Assembly: GCF_000621445.1 (NCBI RefSeq)
Contig: NZ_JHYI01000035.1
Location: forward strand, 1-51,193
Direction: 5' to 3'
Length of the DNA: 51,193 bases
From: Alkalihalobacillus bogoriensis ATCC BAA-922
GTDB taxonomy: Bacteria; Bacillota; Bacilli; Bacillales; Bacillaceae_F
Part shown: piece by piece, positions 7,854 to 16,657 of the stretch
Position numbering within the stretch: the first letter of the stretch is position 1
Layout: each line of letters opens with the position of its first letter
Program-made: the position numbers and the translations under genes
Notes under the pieces: generated by a model
The model's database searches: none
What the model saw: only the letters and a program-made list of their open reading frames with translations
Told to the model about the DNA's origin: nothing

Positions 7854-9464
7854 TCAGCCGCCTCCCCATTCAAAGTCTTGTTTTATAAAATTAGCTTTCT
7901 TCAAAGCTATATATGCCGTCAACCCTTTTTCCTTTCCTTCTTTTATAAGCTGACGTAAATCAAAATCAGTATTAACTTCAGGATTTACTTGTTCTTTCGC
8001 AACGTTATTAACTAACCCTTGATAGACCTTTTTTACTACTTCACCTAAATTCTTATTTACATCTGCTTCAGTAACATACTGCTTTACTGCTTTTATTGCT
8101 TCATCCTTTTCAATGCCTAATAGGGTTAATCGAACAATGACTTCACTTTTTATCTGTTCAATATTGAACTGATTCGTTTGTTGTTCTTGTTCAATCCATT
8201 TAGCCGTTTGCTCTAACTGCAACTTACTCTGTTCAGTAGCATAAAATTGGTCAAAACTTATAGGCGAAATATCTCCATACTGTAATATCTTTTTGTGGTT
8301 ATTCGTTTTTAATGCTTGCAACATAGGCTGAATCAACTTGAAGTTCTCCTTTGCTACTTCTTTAATTACCTTTGGTGAGATCGTTTCTATTCCAGAAGTG
8401 ATCGCACGTATTTGGGCCATCGCAAATAATTTTTTGGCAATATCAATAATCCCTTGGCTTTCTTGAAACATCACATCATTCATTTCCCCACTTAAATTTG
8501 TCGGATATTTCACCCATTGATATTTCCATAATCCATTGATAAACAATTCCCAACTTTTATCCTCTTTTTTAAGCTGATTCCAAATCACATCCCCTTGCTT
8601 ACCACTGCTCCTTCTTGCCTGACGAAATTCTGTTTGTAAAATAGATAAACTCTTTGGTGTTCCTATTAAAATTACAGGTATTCCAATTGCATTTTGCAAT
8701 GTAACGAAAAAGTTTAACATCTTTTCAGCACCACCACTTCTCGCTAAACTTAAATGTTGAATTTCATCAATTACCAAAAGTGACAGGGCTGTATTACGTG
8801 CTATTTGAGCAATGACAGGTAACAATGAATTAGCTGATAATCTACCATTCTTTCCATATACTTTGTAATAATTCGTGTTAAGTAAACGATCTACTTCCAT
8901 TAAAAAATTTAAACACAACCCTTTGATAGAACCATCATATGGACACTCCAATTTCAGCCACACAATTTGAGATAAAACAAAATGTTGCCCCTTATAGTGA
9001 GAATGAACGATCACTTGTGGCATCGTGTTAAGTATTTTTGTCATCGTTGCTGTTTTGCCCATCCCCGAAGTCCCTACGATAGTAAGCCCTGAAGAATTAT
9101 CACATGTATGAGATGTTATTTCATGTGCCTCAATATCTTTTCTTCCGTCAACAAAGCTTTTCACATATTCTACCTGTAGCGGATTCCGATTTATATATCC
9201 TTGCCTTACTAATCTCGATATTCTACTTTCTAAATCCAAATGAATAGGCAAAGGTTGAAAATACTGAAATACTCTTTGTATAACATGAAAACGAAAGTGA
9301 CTATCTAACTCTCTTTCTACCTCAGTAAAAAATGGATAGCTTGCTAAATGACTAACCACCTTCTCTTTTGAACAAATTTCTGGCAGTGCTTCTATTAAAG
9401 GATTTCCCTGGTACTCCTTAATTACTTGCTCTTTATAATCAGCTTGAACAATTTTACTATTCAT
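7854..9464 (-). CDS. tnsC: TnsC-like AAA+ transposition regulator
   Basis: The protein has about 536 aa. Walker A (GTSGMGKT, about residues 131-138), Walker B (LLVIDEIQHL, about 229-238) and a sensor-1-like segment (ILIGTPKS, about 266-273) identify the AAA+ ATPase that bridges the target selector and the TnsAB transposase. It uses ATP to form filaments on target DNA. The N-terminal 120 residues probably contact TniQ/TnsD and the C-terminal 200 residues contact TnsA/TnsB. The start overlaps the end of tnsB; GTG 9467 and ATG 9464 are adjacent, with AAGGAG upstream. Confidence 0.9.
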   Translation of the reverse strand: MNSKIVQADYKEQVIKEYQGNPLIEALPEICSKEKVVSHLASYPFFTEVERELDSHFRFHVIQRVFQYFQPLPIHLDLESRISRLVRQGYINRNPLQVEYVKSFVDGRKDIEAHEITSHTCDNSSGLTIVGTSGMGKTATMTKILNTMPQVIVHSHYKGQHFVLSQIVWLKLECPYDGSIKGLCLNFLMEVDRLLNTNYYKVYGKNGRLSANSLLPVIAQIARNTALSLLVIDEIQHLSLARSGGAEKMLNFFVTLQNAIGIPVILIGTPKSLSILQTEFRQARRSSGKQGDVIWNQLKKEDKSWELFINGLWKYQWVKYPTNLSGEMNDVMFQESQGIIDIAKKLFAMAQIRAITSGIETISPKVIKEVAKENFKLIQPMLQALKTNNHKKILQYGDISPISFDQFYATEQSKLQLEQTAKWIEQEQQTNQFNIEQIKSEVIVRLTLLGIEKDEAIKAVKQYVTEADVNKNLGEVVKKVYQGLVNNVAKEQVNPEVNTDFDLRQLIKEGKEKGLTAYIALKKANFIKQDFEWGGG

Positions 9465-11577
9465 CACTTTGTTGCTCCTTTTGCTTATTCAATAACAAAT
9501 CAAAATCATCAAAGTAGGAAAAGTTACTTTCAACATTTTCTAAGGGCAATCCTAACTCCTTTTCATATTCCTGTTCTAAATCAAATACCTCTCTCTTACG
9601 TGCTTCTTCTTTTTCTATTAACCGATTAGCACGTATATCTTTTATTTGTTTACGGTCACTTTTTATAGTTGTTTTTTGGTTAAACTCAGCTTCGTTCACA
9701 ATAGCTTCAATTTCAGCCTGTAATTGAACCTTTGATTTTAATTCAGTCCCCTGTTGCTTTACCTGTAGTTGTTTCTCTGATTCATGCAGAAAAACAATAT
9801 CTTCTATAGATTTATTTTCATAACGAGATTGATGATTTAATAGGTAGGCAGTTTCATAGCCATTTTGTCCTACACCACGCAAATATATTTTCGACATATT
9901 TCTTGGATCATACGAAACAGACATTTTCCAACTACCATAACTTCTTGCCTTCTGAAACCAATGTTCTTCTTTTGCAAGCCCACAATTGTAATACATCCCT
10001 TTAAATCTGATTCCCAGATATGTGATAGTGGCTTGACTTTTTGGCATTAAATTAAGTAATATTTTGTCATAAGGTAATACTTTCAACTTTCCCGAACGAT
10101 TTTTGATGCCCCAATTCCAGATTTCTATTGGAATTGGTTTTATTTTGTCTTCTAACATCATTTCTTCTCGATTGTAATTGCTTAAATAGTGATGGTTGTT
10201 ATGGTGTAGAACACACTTTATGATGATTGCTGTAAACTGTTTGATATTCAGCTTTGCATCCAATCGGTAATCTCTACCACCACGCTTTCGAAAATCTACA
10301 TCGATAGATCCAGGCAGTAGTGGCTTCACATAATCATTGGTTGTACGAAAATGACGTTCAACAATTCCTTTCAAATCCCCTCGATAACTCGTTGTATTTT
10401 CTACTCGTACTCCAAGCTCACTAATCAAAGCCTCCGCTTTATTAGAAAACAACTCGCCTCGATCACCAATTAGCGTCTCTGGCAAATAATAAGCAGGCCA
10501 TTCATCTTGAGTAATCTCTACACCATATCTTTTGCAAAAAGACACCTTATCTTCTGAGGCATTCGCAATTGCCATCATTATTGAAACCCATGAAGTTTCC
10601 AACCCTATATACATACCTACGACCATCCTTGAAAACACATCTTGAACATAGAATAAACATGGTCTCCCAATCACAGAACCATCGAATTCACTAATTAGAT
10701 AAATATCAAAAGATGTCCCATCAATTTGAAATCTACTACCTGGACCCATAACTTCATGTGTCGAAGAGCCTAATACACTTCGATAATTTAGGTCGTAATT
10801 TTTCCAGCCTTTTCTCGATGATATCTCCTTCTTAATCTGATTTTCTTTGCGGTAAAAATAGCGAAACTGATCAAATGTAGGAATTAAATGTTCTTCTTTT
10901 AAAATTGGAACTAATATACCATTTTTTTCTCTATATCCTTTTGAGAAATATTCTTTTAGCATTTGCTCATAAGCAAACTTTAAAGTAGCTTTTCCTTTTT
11001 TATAGTAGTATTTATTTAAAGACCATCGGAAAATGTTCTTTACCTCTTCTGTAACAATAATTCCACTTTCCCTATACTTACTTCGCTTCCCCATTTTTTT
11101 CGTTGCCTTCTTTTCCTTTCCACGTCCACCACAGTTGCTAAACTGTGGCAACAACGCTTGTTTCGTCTTTCCATTTTTCCAATACTGCTTTAAATAGCGA
11201 CTAATACTCTTTTCACTTATGTTGAATTTAATAGAAGCTTCGTTTATTAAATGTTTTCGGTATTTAGGAATATAAATAGCTGGCTCATTGTCTTTAGTGG
11301 CTATCATCTGTATGACATTCCAAGCCCTTTCTTGATATTCAAGTTCTTTTGCAGAAAGTGTTTCAGCTATTGTTGCCAAGTTATTTTCATCAGTCGTGAC
11401 ACTAACCGTTCTGCTATCAAGTCCATTTTTTATAGCTAATATTTCACATATTTCAGGATAAGAATTATTATTTATATCTATTGTGTAGCAATAATCTCCT
11501 CTATCACTTATCCATAAAATTCTTTCTATCACACCACTTTCTTCATATTTAATAAGTACGTTAACAGTTAGGAGCAA
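9457..11577 (-). CDS. tnsB: TnsB-like DDE transposase
   Basis: This protein of about 706 aa has the retroviral-integrase fold of Mu/Tn7 transposases. The catalytic acidic residues are D286 in RFQIDGTSFD, D372 in LIGDRGELF and E407 in GIVERHFR. The last two are 35 residues apart, the classic D,D35E spacing. N-terminal helix-turn-helix regions (KFNISEKSISRYLKQY) should bind the transposon ends. TnsB cuts and joins the 3' ends of the element. The TTG start at 11577 follows GAAGGTGG by 5 nt and overlaps the end of tnsA; a GTG three codons upstream is possible. Confidence 0.92.
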   Translation of the reverse strand: MLLTVNVLIKYEESGVIERILWISDRGDYCYTIDINNNSYPEICEILAIKNGLDSRTVSVTTDENNLATIAETLSAKELEYQERAWNVIQMIATKDNEPAIYIPKYRKHLINEASIKFNISEKSISRYLKQYWKNGKTKQALLPQFSNCGGRGKEKKATKKMGKRSKYRESGIIVTEEVKNIFRWSLNKYYYKKGKATLKFAYEQMLKEYFSKGYREKNGILVPILKEEHLIPTFDQFRYFYRKENQIKKEISSRKGWKNYDLNYRSVLGSSTHEVMGPGSRFQIDGTSFDIYLISEFDGSVIGRPCLFYVQDVFSRMVVGMYIGLETSWVSIMMAIANASEDKVSFCKRYGVEITQDEWPAYYLPETLIGDRGELFSNKAEALISELGVRVENTTSYRGDLKGIVERHFRTTNDYVKPLLPGSIDVDFRKRGGRDYRLDAKLNIKQFTAIIIKCVLHHNNHHYLSNYNREEMMLEDKIKPIPIEIWNWGIKNRSGKLKVLPYDKILLNLMPKSQATITYLGIRFKGMYYNCGLAKEEHWFQKARSYGSWKMSVSYDPRNMSKIYLRGVGQNGYETAYLLNHQSRYENKSIEDIVFLHESEKQLQVKQQGTELKSKVQLQAEIEAIVNEAEFNQKTTIKSDRKQIKDIRANRLIEKEEARKREVFDLEQEYEKELGLPLENVESNFSYFDDFDLLLNKQKEQQSDE

Positions 11578-12406
11578 TTGAACCACCTTCTATCTCTGAC
11601 ACAACTTGAATACAAGAGGTGGACATATTAAAATTTATTTCCTTGTTTAAATCAACAATTAGCTTATGTCTTGCAATCAAGTGCTTAAATAACAATAATC
11701 CTGTACCTACTTCTAAATGAAGTTCCTGATCAAAAGCATCTATCACCGACCTAAGACTATCACTACTATTCCTAATTGTGTCGATAAGTAGCTGGCAGTA
11801 TGTTTGAACTTCTGCCATTTCTAAATTCCATTTCTGCAAATCATAAGCAGAGTGAAGCCACTCAAGATTTTTACAACGAACTTCTGGAATTTCTTTTTCT
11901 GTAATAATTCCGTAGTCAATTTTCTTAACTTCGCTCCAATACCGCCTCTGTATTTCATAAAGTTCAATAACACTATTTTTTTCAAGTTCTTTCGAAAGTT
12001 TTACACTCCTCGCAATAAACGTGGTTTGACCATTTTCTTGCAACTTGATAAGAAATGTTGTTGTTAAGATGTGAGGAAGGCTCGTCTTATTATCTATTAG
12101 TCTTTTCTTCATTTTGCTATCCAAAATTTCAGGTGTTTCTAACAAATCCAAAAGTGGATAGTGTTCTCTAATATCCACCACAACAGGCTCAAACTCATAC
12201 AAATAAAATACTTTCTTTTCCATATCGGACAGAAAATGATGCATTCTGTCCGCTTTATTCCCATGTAACCTTGTCACTCTTCCTTTGCTGGAAATATCAT
12301 TTACTTGAAGCCAAGGTTTATACTCTTTTCCTTCACCTTGACCACGCCCCTCTTTTATAAACCGTTGGAGCCTGGTATCTGACCAATCATAATTAAATCT
12401 CGCCAC
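11561..12406 (-). CDS. tnsA: TnsA-like endonuclease with altered active site
   Basis: This is about 281 aa starting at GTG 12406 (RBS GGGCGGTG). In E. coli Tn7 the TnsA residues E63, D114, Q130 and K132 cut the 5' ends. Here the glutamate (E63, in SDMEKKVF) and lysine (K136, in ARSVKLSKEL) are visible. The usual TTDFL motif reads TTTFL, so Thr117 replaces the aspartate, and Ser134 stands where Gln is expected. The C-terminal winged-helix part (YEIQRRYWSEV to NLEWLHS) is intact. If the nuclease is dead, transposition would be replicative and form cointegrates. The gene opens the tnsABC-tniQ operon. Confidence 0.88.
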   Translation of the reverse strand: MARFNYDWSDTRLQRFIKEGRGQGEGKEYKPWLQVNDISSKGRVTRLHGNKADRMHHFLSDMEKKVFYLYEFEPVVVDIREHYPLLDLLETPEILDSKMKKRLIDNKTSLPHILTTTFLIKLQENGQTTFIARSVKLSKELEKNSVIELYEIQRRYWSEVKKIDYGIITEKEIPEVRCKNLEWLHSAYDLQKWNLEMAEVQTYCQLLIDTIRNSSDSLRSVIDAFDQELHLEVGTGLLLFKHLIARHKLIVDLNKEINFNMSTSCIQVVSEIEGGSIAPNC

Positions 12407-12444
12407 AGCAATCACCGCCCTATTAGTATTCTTGTTTTTGAGCA

Positions 12445-12517
12445 AAATAAAAAACCACGTTTTCTATAGTCAATTCCATCCGTTTTTTTTTGAATGGTTA
12501 ACTTAGAAACGTGGTTT
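12445..12517 (-). terminator. long-stem terminator between recombinase and tnsA
   Basis: AAACCACGTTT (12452-12462) and AAACGTGGTTT (12507-12517) are perfect inverted repeats. On the minus strand they are followed by TTTTATTTTG. The structure ends transcription from the tyrosine recombinase gene just before tnsA. The arms could alternatively be part of the transposon's right end, which is expected upstream of tnsA. Confidence 0.6.
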
Positions 12518-12588
12518 CCAATACAATATTTAGTTGATTGCTTTCCAATCCTATCACTCCATTACACTATTATAATAGAAGAAACTTG

Positions 12589-13155
12589 TCACAGATTTAC
12601 TTGAAGATAAATGTTATCCAGATCTTCTTGCAACAATCCAAGATATCGTTTTGTTTCTGCAATCGATCGGTGATTCAATGCGATTGAAATATAATCCAAA
12701 GAAATACCATTCTTAAATGCCCAATAACCCCAGGTCTTTCTCATCCCATGTGTGCCAAATGATTCTTTAATCCCCACCATATCACAAGCTTCATTTAACA
12801 TTAGCACAGCATATTGACGAGTGATTGGCTTATTAGTTCCAACTCTACTTACAAATAAATAATCATTAAGGTTAGGCTCGTATTCTTTCATATACTCTTT
12901 AACCGCTTTTTTAAGATTTTGCGTGAGAGGAAAACGTTTGTACTTACCTGTTTTCTTTTCATTCAATTCTATGAATTCAACGGGTTGCTTCCCATCCCAA
13001 ACATCACTCACTCTTAACTTTAGAATATCACTAATTCGTAGAGCTGACGAAATTCCAACCATGAATAACAAGTAATTTCGCTTATTCTTACCTCTTAGGT
13101 ATCCTTTTACAGCTTCGAGTTGTTTTCGATCACGAATTGGGTTAACTACGTTCAA
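12589..13155 (-). CDS. minimal tyrosine recombinase/integrase
   Basis: This 188-aa protein is a catalytic domain only, lacking the usual N-terminal core-binding domain. All expected residues can be seen: R40 (SALRISDIL), K68 (KKTGKYK), H136-x2-R139 (HGMRKTWG), H162 (ALNHRSIAET) and the nucleophile Y171 (KRYLGLL). The TTG start at 13155 is preceded by GGGAGGTG with 7 nt spacing. Short recombinases of this kind occur in Bacillus phages and plasmids, and act in integration or multimer resolution. A perfect 31-bp palindrome lies about 115 bp upstream and could be its site. Confidence 0.9.
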   Translation of the reverse strand: MNVVNPIRDRKQLEAVKGYLRGKNKRNYLLFMVGISSALRISDILKLRVSDVWDGKQPVEFIELNEKKTGKYKRFPLTQNLKKAVKEYMKEYEPNLNDYLFVSRVGTNKPITRQYAVLMLNEACDMVGIKESFGTHGMRKTWGYWAFKNGISLDYISIALNHRSIAETKRYLGLLQEDLDNIYLQVNL

Positions 13156-13225
13156 AATTTCACCTCCCATGAGCAATTTTACACAAATATTATAAACTGA
13201 TTATTCTGTAAAGTCCACCACTTCA

Positions 13226-13268
13226 ACAAAAAATCCCTTAAATCAGAATGTTGATTTTAAGGGATTTC
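13226..13268 (-). terminator. rho-independent terminator after AAA+ gene
   Basis: On the minus strand AAATCCCTTAAAATC pairs with GATTTAAGGGATTT and is followed by TTTTTTG. It lies downstream of the AAA+ ATPase gene at 13339-14901 and upstream of the recombinase gene. Confidence 0.8.
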
Positions 13269-13299
13269 TTACTTTACAAAATCCGATTTTGTAAAGTAA
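13269..13299. repeat. perfect 31-bp palindrome, possible recombination core site
   Basis: Two 15-bp arms (TTACTTTACAAAATC and its complement) flank a single central C. A further TGTAAAGT copy lies at 13206-13213. The half-site TTTTGTAAAGT resembles the right half of Bacillus dif sites (TTATGTAAACT). The minimal tyrosine recombinase is encoded immediately downstream. A second hairpin of the neighbouring terminator is an alternative reading. Confidence 0.5.
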
Positions 13300-13338
13300 A
13301 TAATTTTTTTGTATTTATATCCACATATTTTTTTCCTT

Positions 13339-14901
13339 TTATAAAATACCTTTAACTTGAATATGCTCTAAAATCTTCTTTGATAATAGCCTTTTAATAT
13401 CCCTAATATCACCATGACCTGTAACGTTAATATTTTTTATTTCTTGAATTCTTTGAGTCGTAAATTCTGCTTGTAAAGATTTATCCTTTTTAATTTTTTC
13501 TATAAATTTATCTACATAATAATTAACAAATTCTTTTTTTTCATCTTCCGACAACGGATTGAATTCACACACTAAATCTAAACGTGATTGAAATTCCTTT
13601 GGCATTTCTTTATAAAATCGGTTTTGATCTATATTTGATGTAAATATAATTATGTACCCGTTAACATCATGTTCTCTTGACAAAGTATCCGTAAACTTCC
13701 CATCTTCAAGTAATTCAAGGAAAAAATTAACGATTTGATTATTTGCTTTTTCAAATTCATCGCAAAGTATTACTCCTGCCTTACTTTTCAAAATCTTATT
13801 ACTAAGTTCGCCCTCTTCTGATCCAATATACCCTCTGGGACTACCAATAAGACTATTTAATGCATCTTGACTACTATAATTACCGAAGTTGATCTTTACT
13901 AATGGAGTATTAGTGTATAATTGATCTTTTAATAACTTTGCAAATTCAGTTTTACCCAATCCTGTATCACCTAAAAGAAAAATAGAAAATACTTTCTTCT
14001 CATTGATTCTGTTTAACAAAATAAAATCATAAAATGCTTTTAACAGCTGATCTTTAAACTTTTTATGTCCAAATAATCTATTGGTAATCTCTTTTACTGC
14101 TTTATTTAATTCTTCTAAAGGTAAGTCAATAATTTTTACAATATTATTTTTTTCCTTAATATCTAAACTATCATTTTCAATTGGAATAATAGTATTTACA
14201 GGTTTCACTTCATTAAAAATCAACCTAAATATTTCTAAAACTTCTTTAATTTTGTTAGTATGAGTTATGTAAGTTAAATTTGGATATTCTATAAATATTT
14301 TTTCTGAATAATAAGCAAGATTAGAATTATCTTTTATTGCCGAGACCATAGATGTAATATCAACAAAAACATCTGTTTCCTCTATAACATTTTTTATAAA
14401 GTCATTTATTAAATCTTCATTGATTTGACTAAAACTTATAAGTGGTATTTCCTTACTATTTAAGTATTCAATTATTTTTTCTAAATCGCCAGAATCTTCA
14501 TAAGAATAGCATGTAATTCTTTTAAACGGTATTTTTTTTGTTTTTAGTTCACTAAATACTTTTTCGTGTTCATTATTTGTGGGATATAATGGCACTTTCT
14601 CTTTAAACAAGTGACGAAAAACATCCAATGCCTTTTCTGATAAATGCTCCAATATAATAAATTGCGTTTCTTCACTTGCAGGTAAAAAATTATTCATAGC
14701 TGGTACTATATCAGCAGTATTTACTGATAGATATTGAACTAAACTTGATATATCTATTATGGAAGCAGAATTCTCTTCAAGTAACTCTTTTGTTTCTTGA
14801 AAAATAAATGGACTTATACAGTTTCCTTTTTCTTCAGTTTCTCTATAATAATTTTCAAATTCTTCTCTATCTTTATAGGTGTATAAGATAAATCTTATCA
14901 T
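13339..14901 (-). CDS. ClpB/AAA_2-type ATPase with unknown N-terminal domain
   Basis: This is 520 aa. Residues 1-260 form an unrecognised alpha/beta region. Residues 270-520 are a Clp-type AAA+ module: Walker A GDTGLGKT (311-318), Walker B VILCDEFEKA (D381, E382), sensor 1 TSN (421-423), arginine finger R440 and a pore loop RGYIG (356-360) like the GYVG loop of ClpB. The pore loop predicts that it threads a protein substrate. No peptidase domain is present. The ATG overlaps the partner gene's stop by 4 nt, so the two are translationally coupled. The N-terminal segment FVDITSMVSAIKDN recalls ligand-sensing Rossmann domains, but this is a guess. Confidence 0.8.
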   Translation of the reverse strand: MIRFILYTYKDREEFENYYRETEEKGNCISPFIFQETKELLEENSASIIDISSLVQYLSVNTADIVPAMNNFLPASEETQFIILEHLSEKALDVFRHLFKEKVPLYPTNNEHEKVFSELKTKKIPFKRITCYSYEDSGDLEKIIEYLNSKEIPLISFSQINEDLINDFIKNVIEETDVFVDITSMVSAIKDNSNLAYYSEKIFIEYPNLTYITHTNKIKEVLEIFRLIFNEVKPVNTIIPIENDSLDIKEKNNIVKIIDLPLEELNKAVKEITNRLFGHKKFKDQLLKAFYDFILLNRINEKKVFSIFLLGDTGLGKTEFAKLLKDQLYTNTPLVKINFGNYSSQDALNSLIGSPRGYIGSEEGELSNKILKSKAGVILCDEFEKANNQIVNFFLELLEDGKFTDTLSREHDVNGYIIIFTSNIDQNRFYKEMPKEFQSRLDLVCEFNPLSEDEKKEFVNYYVDKFIEKIKKDKSLQAEFTTQRIQEIKNINVTGHGDIRDIKRLLSKKILEHIQVKGIL

Positions 14902-15827
14902 TTTCTCCCTCTTCTTTTAAACCAACTTATAATTCTTTTAAACCAAGAAACTTCTTTTTTGTCAATTATTTCTTCCTCAAAATGAACATTTTGGATGATG
15001 GCAATAACATCCACAAAAATAAATTCTCTATTAAGATTTTTACGCTTAGGTTGGATAGTTTCTTCTTTATATGCACTTGAAAATACCTTTCTTTCTTGTA
15101 CATTATCATCATTCGATTGATGTTTAAGTCCAATATCATATAAATGATTAAAAGTATTAGTGTTTATAAGTGCTTCTTGTACTATTCCTTTATATACTCC
15201 TATGATCGAAACTCTTCCTATTGTAATATCATCAATATTATAATTGCTTTCAAATTCATTTTCTAATTCCATTGGAATTTTAATGACTACCATTTCTGAG
15301 GAATTTGGCATTTCACCAAATAATAAGTACGAATAATCCTTTAGCATAGACGTTATTAGATTATTTACATCTACCCCATCAACACGAAAACCCTTGAGTG
15401 CGTCACTTCTGAATAGTTTAAACTCTCTTAAATTCTCTTCATTCAATATCTGTAAATTAACATTATCAATTTTTATCAAATCACCCTCAGAACAGGAAGA
15501 AAAATCTTTTATCTGCTTACTTCTTTTGTCTATTTGTTTTAATAAGATTGACTTGGTTGTCTTCACATCGAGAGACTCTATCATTTTTGAGGAGTTAGTA
15601 TTTTTTTCTGCCAATCGTGTACCCACAAAACTTTTAATTGAAGCTAAATTATCTAATGCTGTTGAAATTGAGGCATTTGTCAAAACCGAAGTTGTTTTCT
15701 CAGATGATAAGCTATTTTCCCTTTGAATTGTAGATAGTATAACGTTATTTATCATCATGGATATTTCATACACTTTAGAAAAGTTAATATAATAAATATT
15801 AAATACCTTTTTCGGTTCAGATGACAT
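14898..15827 (-). CDS. unrecognised partner of the AAA+ ATPase
   Basis: This 309-aa protein has no family I recognise. The N-terminus (KKVFNIYYINFSKVYEISMM) is followed by a Ser/Thr-rich helix region and a mixed alpha/beta domain. The C-terminus ends in an amphipathic tryptophan-rich basic helix (WFKRIISWFKRRGRK) that could bind a membrane or nucleic acid. The ATG at 15827 has GATAGGAGG 6 nt upstream; an in-frame ATG at 15956 would add 43 residues but lacks an RBS. The stop overlaps the start of the ClpB-like ATPase, so the pair works together. A defence or stress role is only inferred from context. Confidence 0.65.
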   Translation of the reverse strand: MSSEPKKVFNIYYINFSKVYEISMMINNVILSTIQRENSLSSEKTTSVLTNASISTALDNLASIKSFVGTRLAEKNTNSSKMIESLDVKTTKSILLKQIDKRSKQIKDFSSCSEGDLIKIDNVNLQILNEENLREFKLFRSDALKGFRVDGVDVNNLITSMLKDYSYLLFGEMPNSSEMVVIKIPMELENEFESNYNIDDITIGRVSIIGVYKGIVQEALINTNTFNHLYDIGLKHQSNDDNVQERKVFSSAYKEETIQPKRKNLNREFIFVDVIAIIQNVHFEEEIIDKKEVSWFKRIISWFKRRGRK

Positions 15828-16103
15828 CTTTAGCCTCCTATCAATTACGAATGCATACTTTTTGGTTACTAACCTAAAATCATCAAATTCATTATCTATG
15901 AATATACCAAAAAAATACATAATGTTAAATAAAAATATTGGTTCAAAATCTATCATTTAATTCTGGTACATATCAAATTAAAAATGATATTTTTTTACAC
16001 TTATTTTACGTAATATCAAAATCTACAGTTTTTGTGCCAGCAATATTATTAAATTGGTATATTATGTTAGAATTGAAGTAACAAAATAACCAAAGGAGGT
16101 ATT

Positions 16104-16532
16104 ATGCACCCAACAGAAGTAATAGAGTTTATGGTTGTAGGTTTAGCTATTTCAGTAATCATAATTATTTCTTTTATTTTAAAAGGTAATGGGAGAAAGT
16201 TTGGATTGTTATTCGCCACAGTCGTTCTTTTAGCATATAGCGTATTTTTTATAGCTCGCCCCTATTGGATTGATTCACAAATTGAGAAAAAAGTTGAGAT
16301 GTTAGAACCATATTTAGAACAACGGTATCCGAATGACGAATGGATGATTACAACGATTCCTCTTAGGGAAAATGGTTATAAACACCTTAATCCTTATTAC
16401 ATTGGGGTAGTTTTCAAAGACGAGCCAGAAGTAACCTATCATTATTGGGTAGAGAAGAATAACATTTACCAAGTCAGCTTTTCGACTAAAAAAGAAAATT
16501 TAGGCGAGGTAAAACGTAAAGAGAGCGAATAA
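16104..16532 (+). CDS. membrane-anchored hypothetical protein, 142 aa
   Basis: Two hydrophobic helices (about residues 7-27 and 33-51) precede a soluble extracytoplasmic domain of about 85 residues (EQRYPNDEWMITTIP then NPYYIGVVFKDEPEVTY). AAAGGAGG lies upstream of the ATG. The layout resembles small Bacillus lipoprotein-like or DUF3139-like membrane proteins, but no firm family can be named. Confidence 0.55.
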   Translation: MHPTEVIEFMVVGLAISVIIIISFILKGNGRKFGLLFATVVLLAYSVFFIARPYWIDSQIEKKVEMLEPYLEQRYPNDEWMITTIPLRENGYKHLNPYYIGVVFKDEPEVTYHYWVEKNNIYQVSFSTKKENLGEVKRKESE

Positions 16533-16547
16533 ACTAATGCTCTATGT

Positions 16548-16619
16548 TGCACCAACGAGAGATTTAGTGGTAAAGGCTATTACTACTGTTGTGTCGATAA
16601 CGATTCAGTAAACTTTAAG
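16548..16619 (+). pseudogene. possible remnant of a YHS/TRASH-like metal-binding domain
   Basis: One frame reads CTNERFSGKGYYYCC followed by DNDSVNFK. The GK-x-YYYCC...NF pattern resembles the cysteine core of YHS or TRASH metal-binding domains found in mercury and copper operons. No start codon and no full domain is present. It sits directly before the Fe-S metallochaperone gene, so it may be a decayed neighbour from a metal-resistance operon. Confidence 0.25.
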
Positions 16620-16657
16620 ATTAAATGTTATAATTTACATAAAAGGGGGACTAAATT

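Noticed and set aside
6037-12406. CRISPR-associated transposon
   Set aside because: TniQ is the long TnsD type and no Cas genes or array are near.
12445-12517. Tn7-like right end with TnsB sites
   Set aside because: Only one inverted pair is seen, without the usual array of about 22-bp repeats or a clear TGT/ACA terminus; a terminator explains it better.
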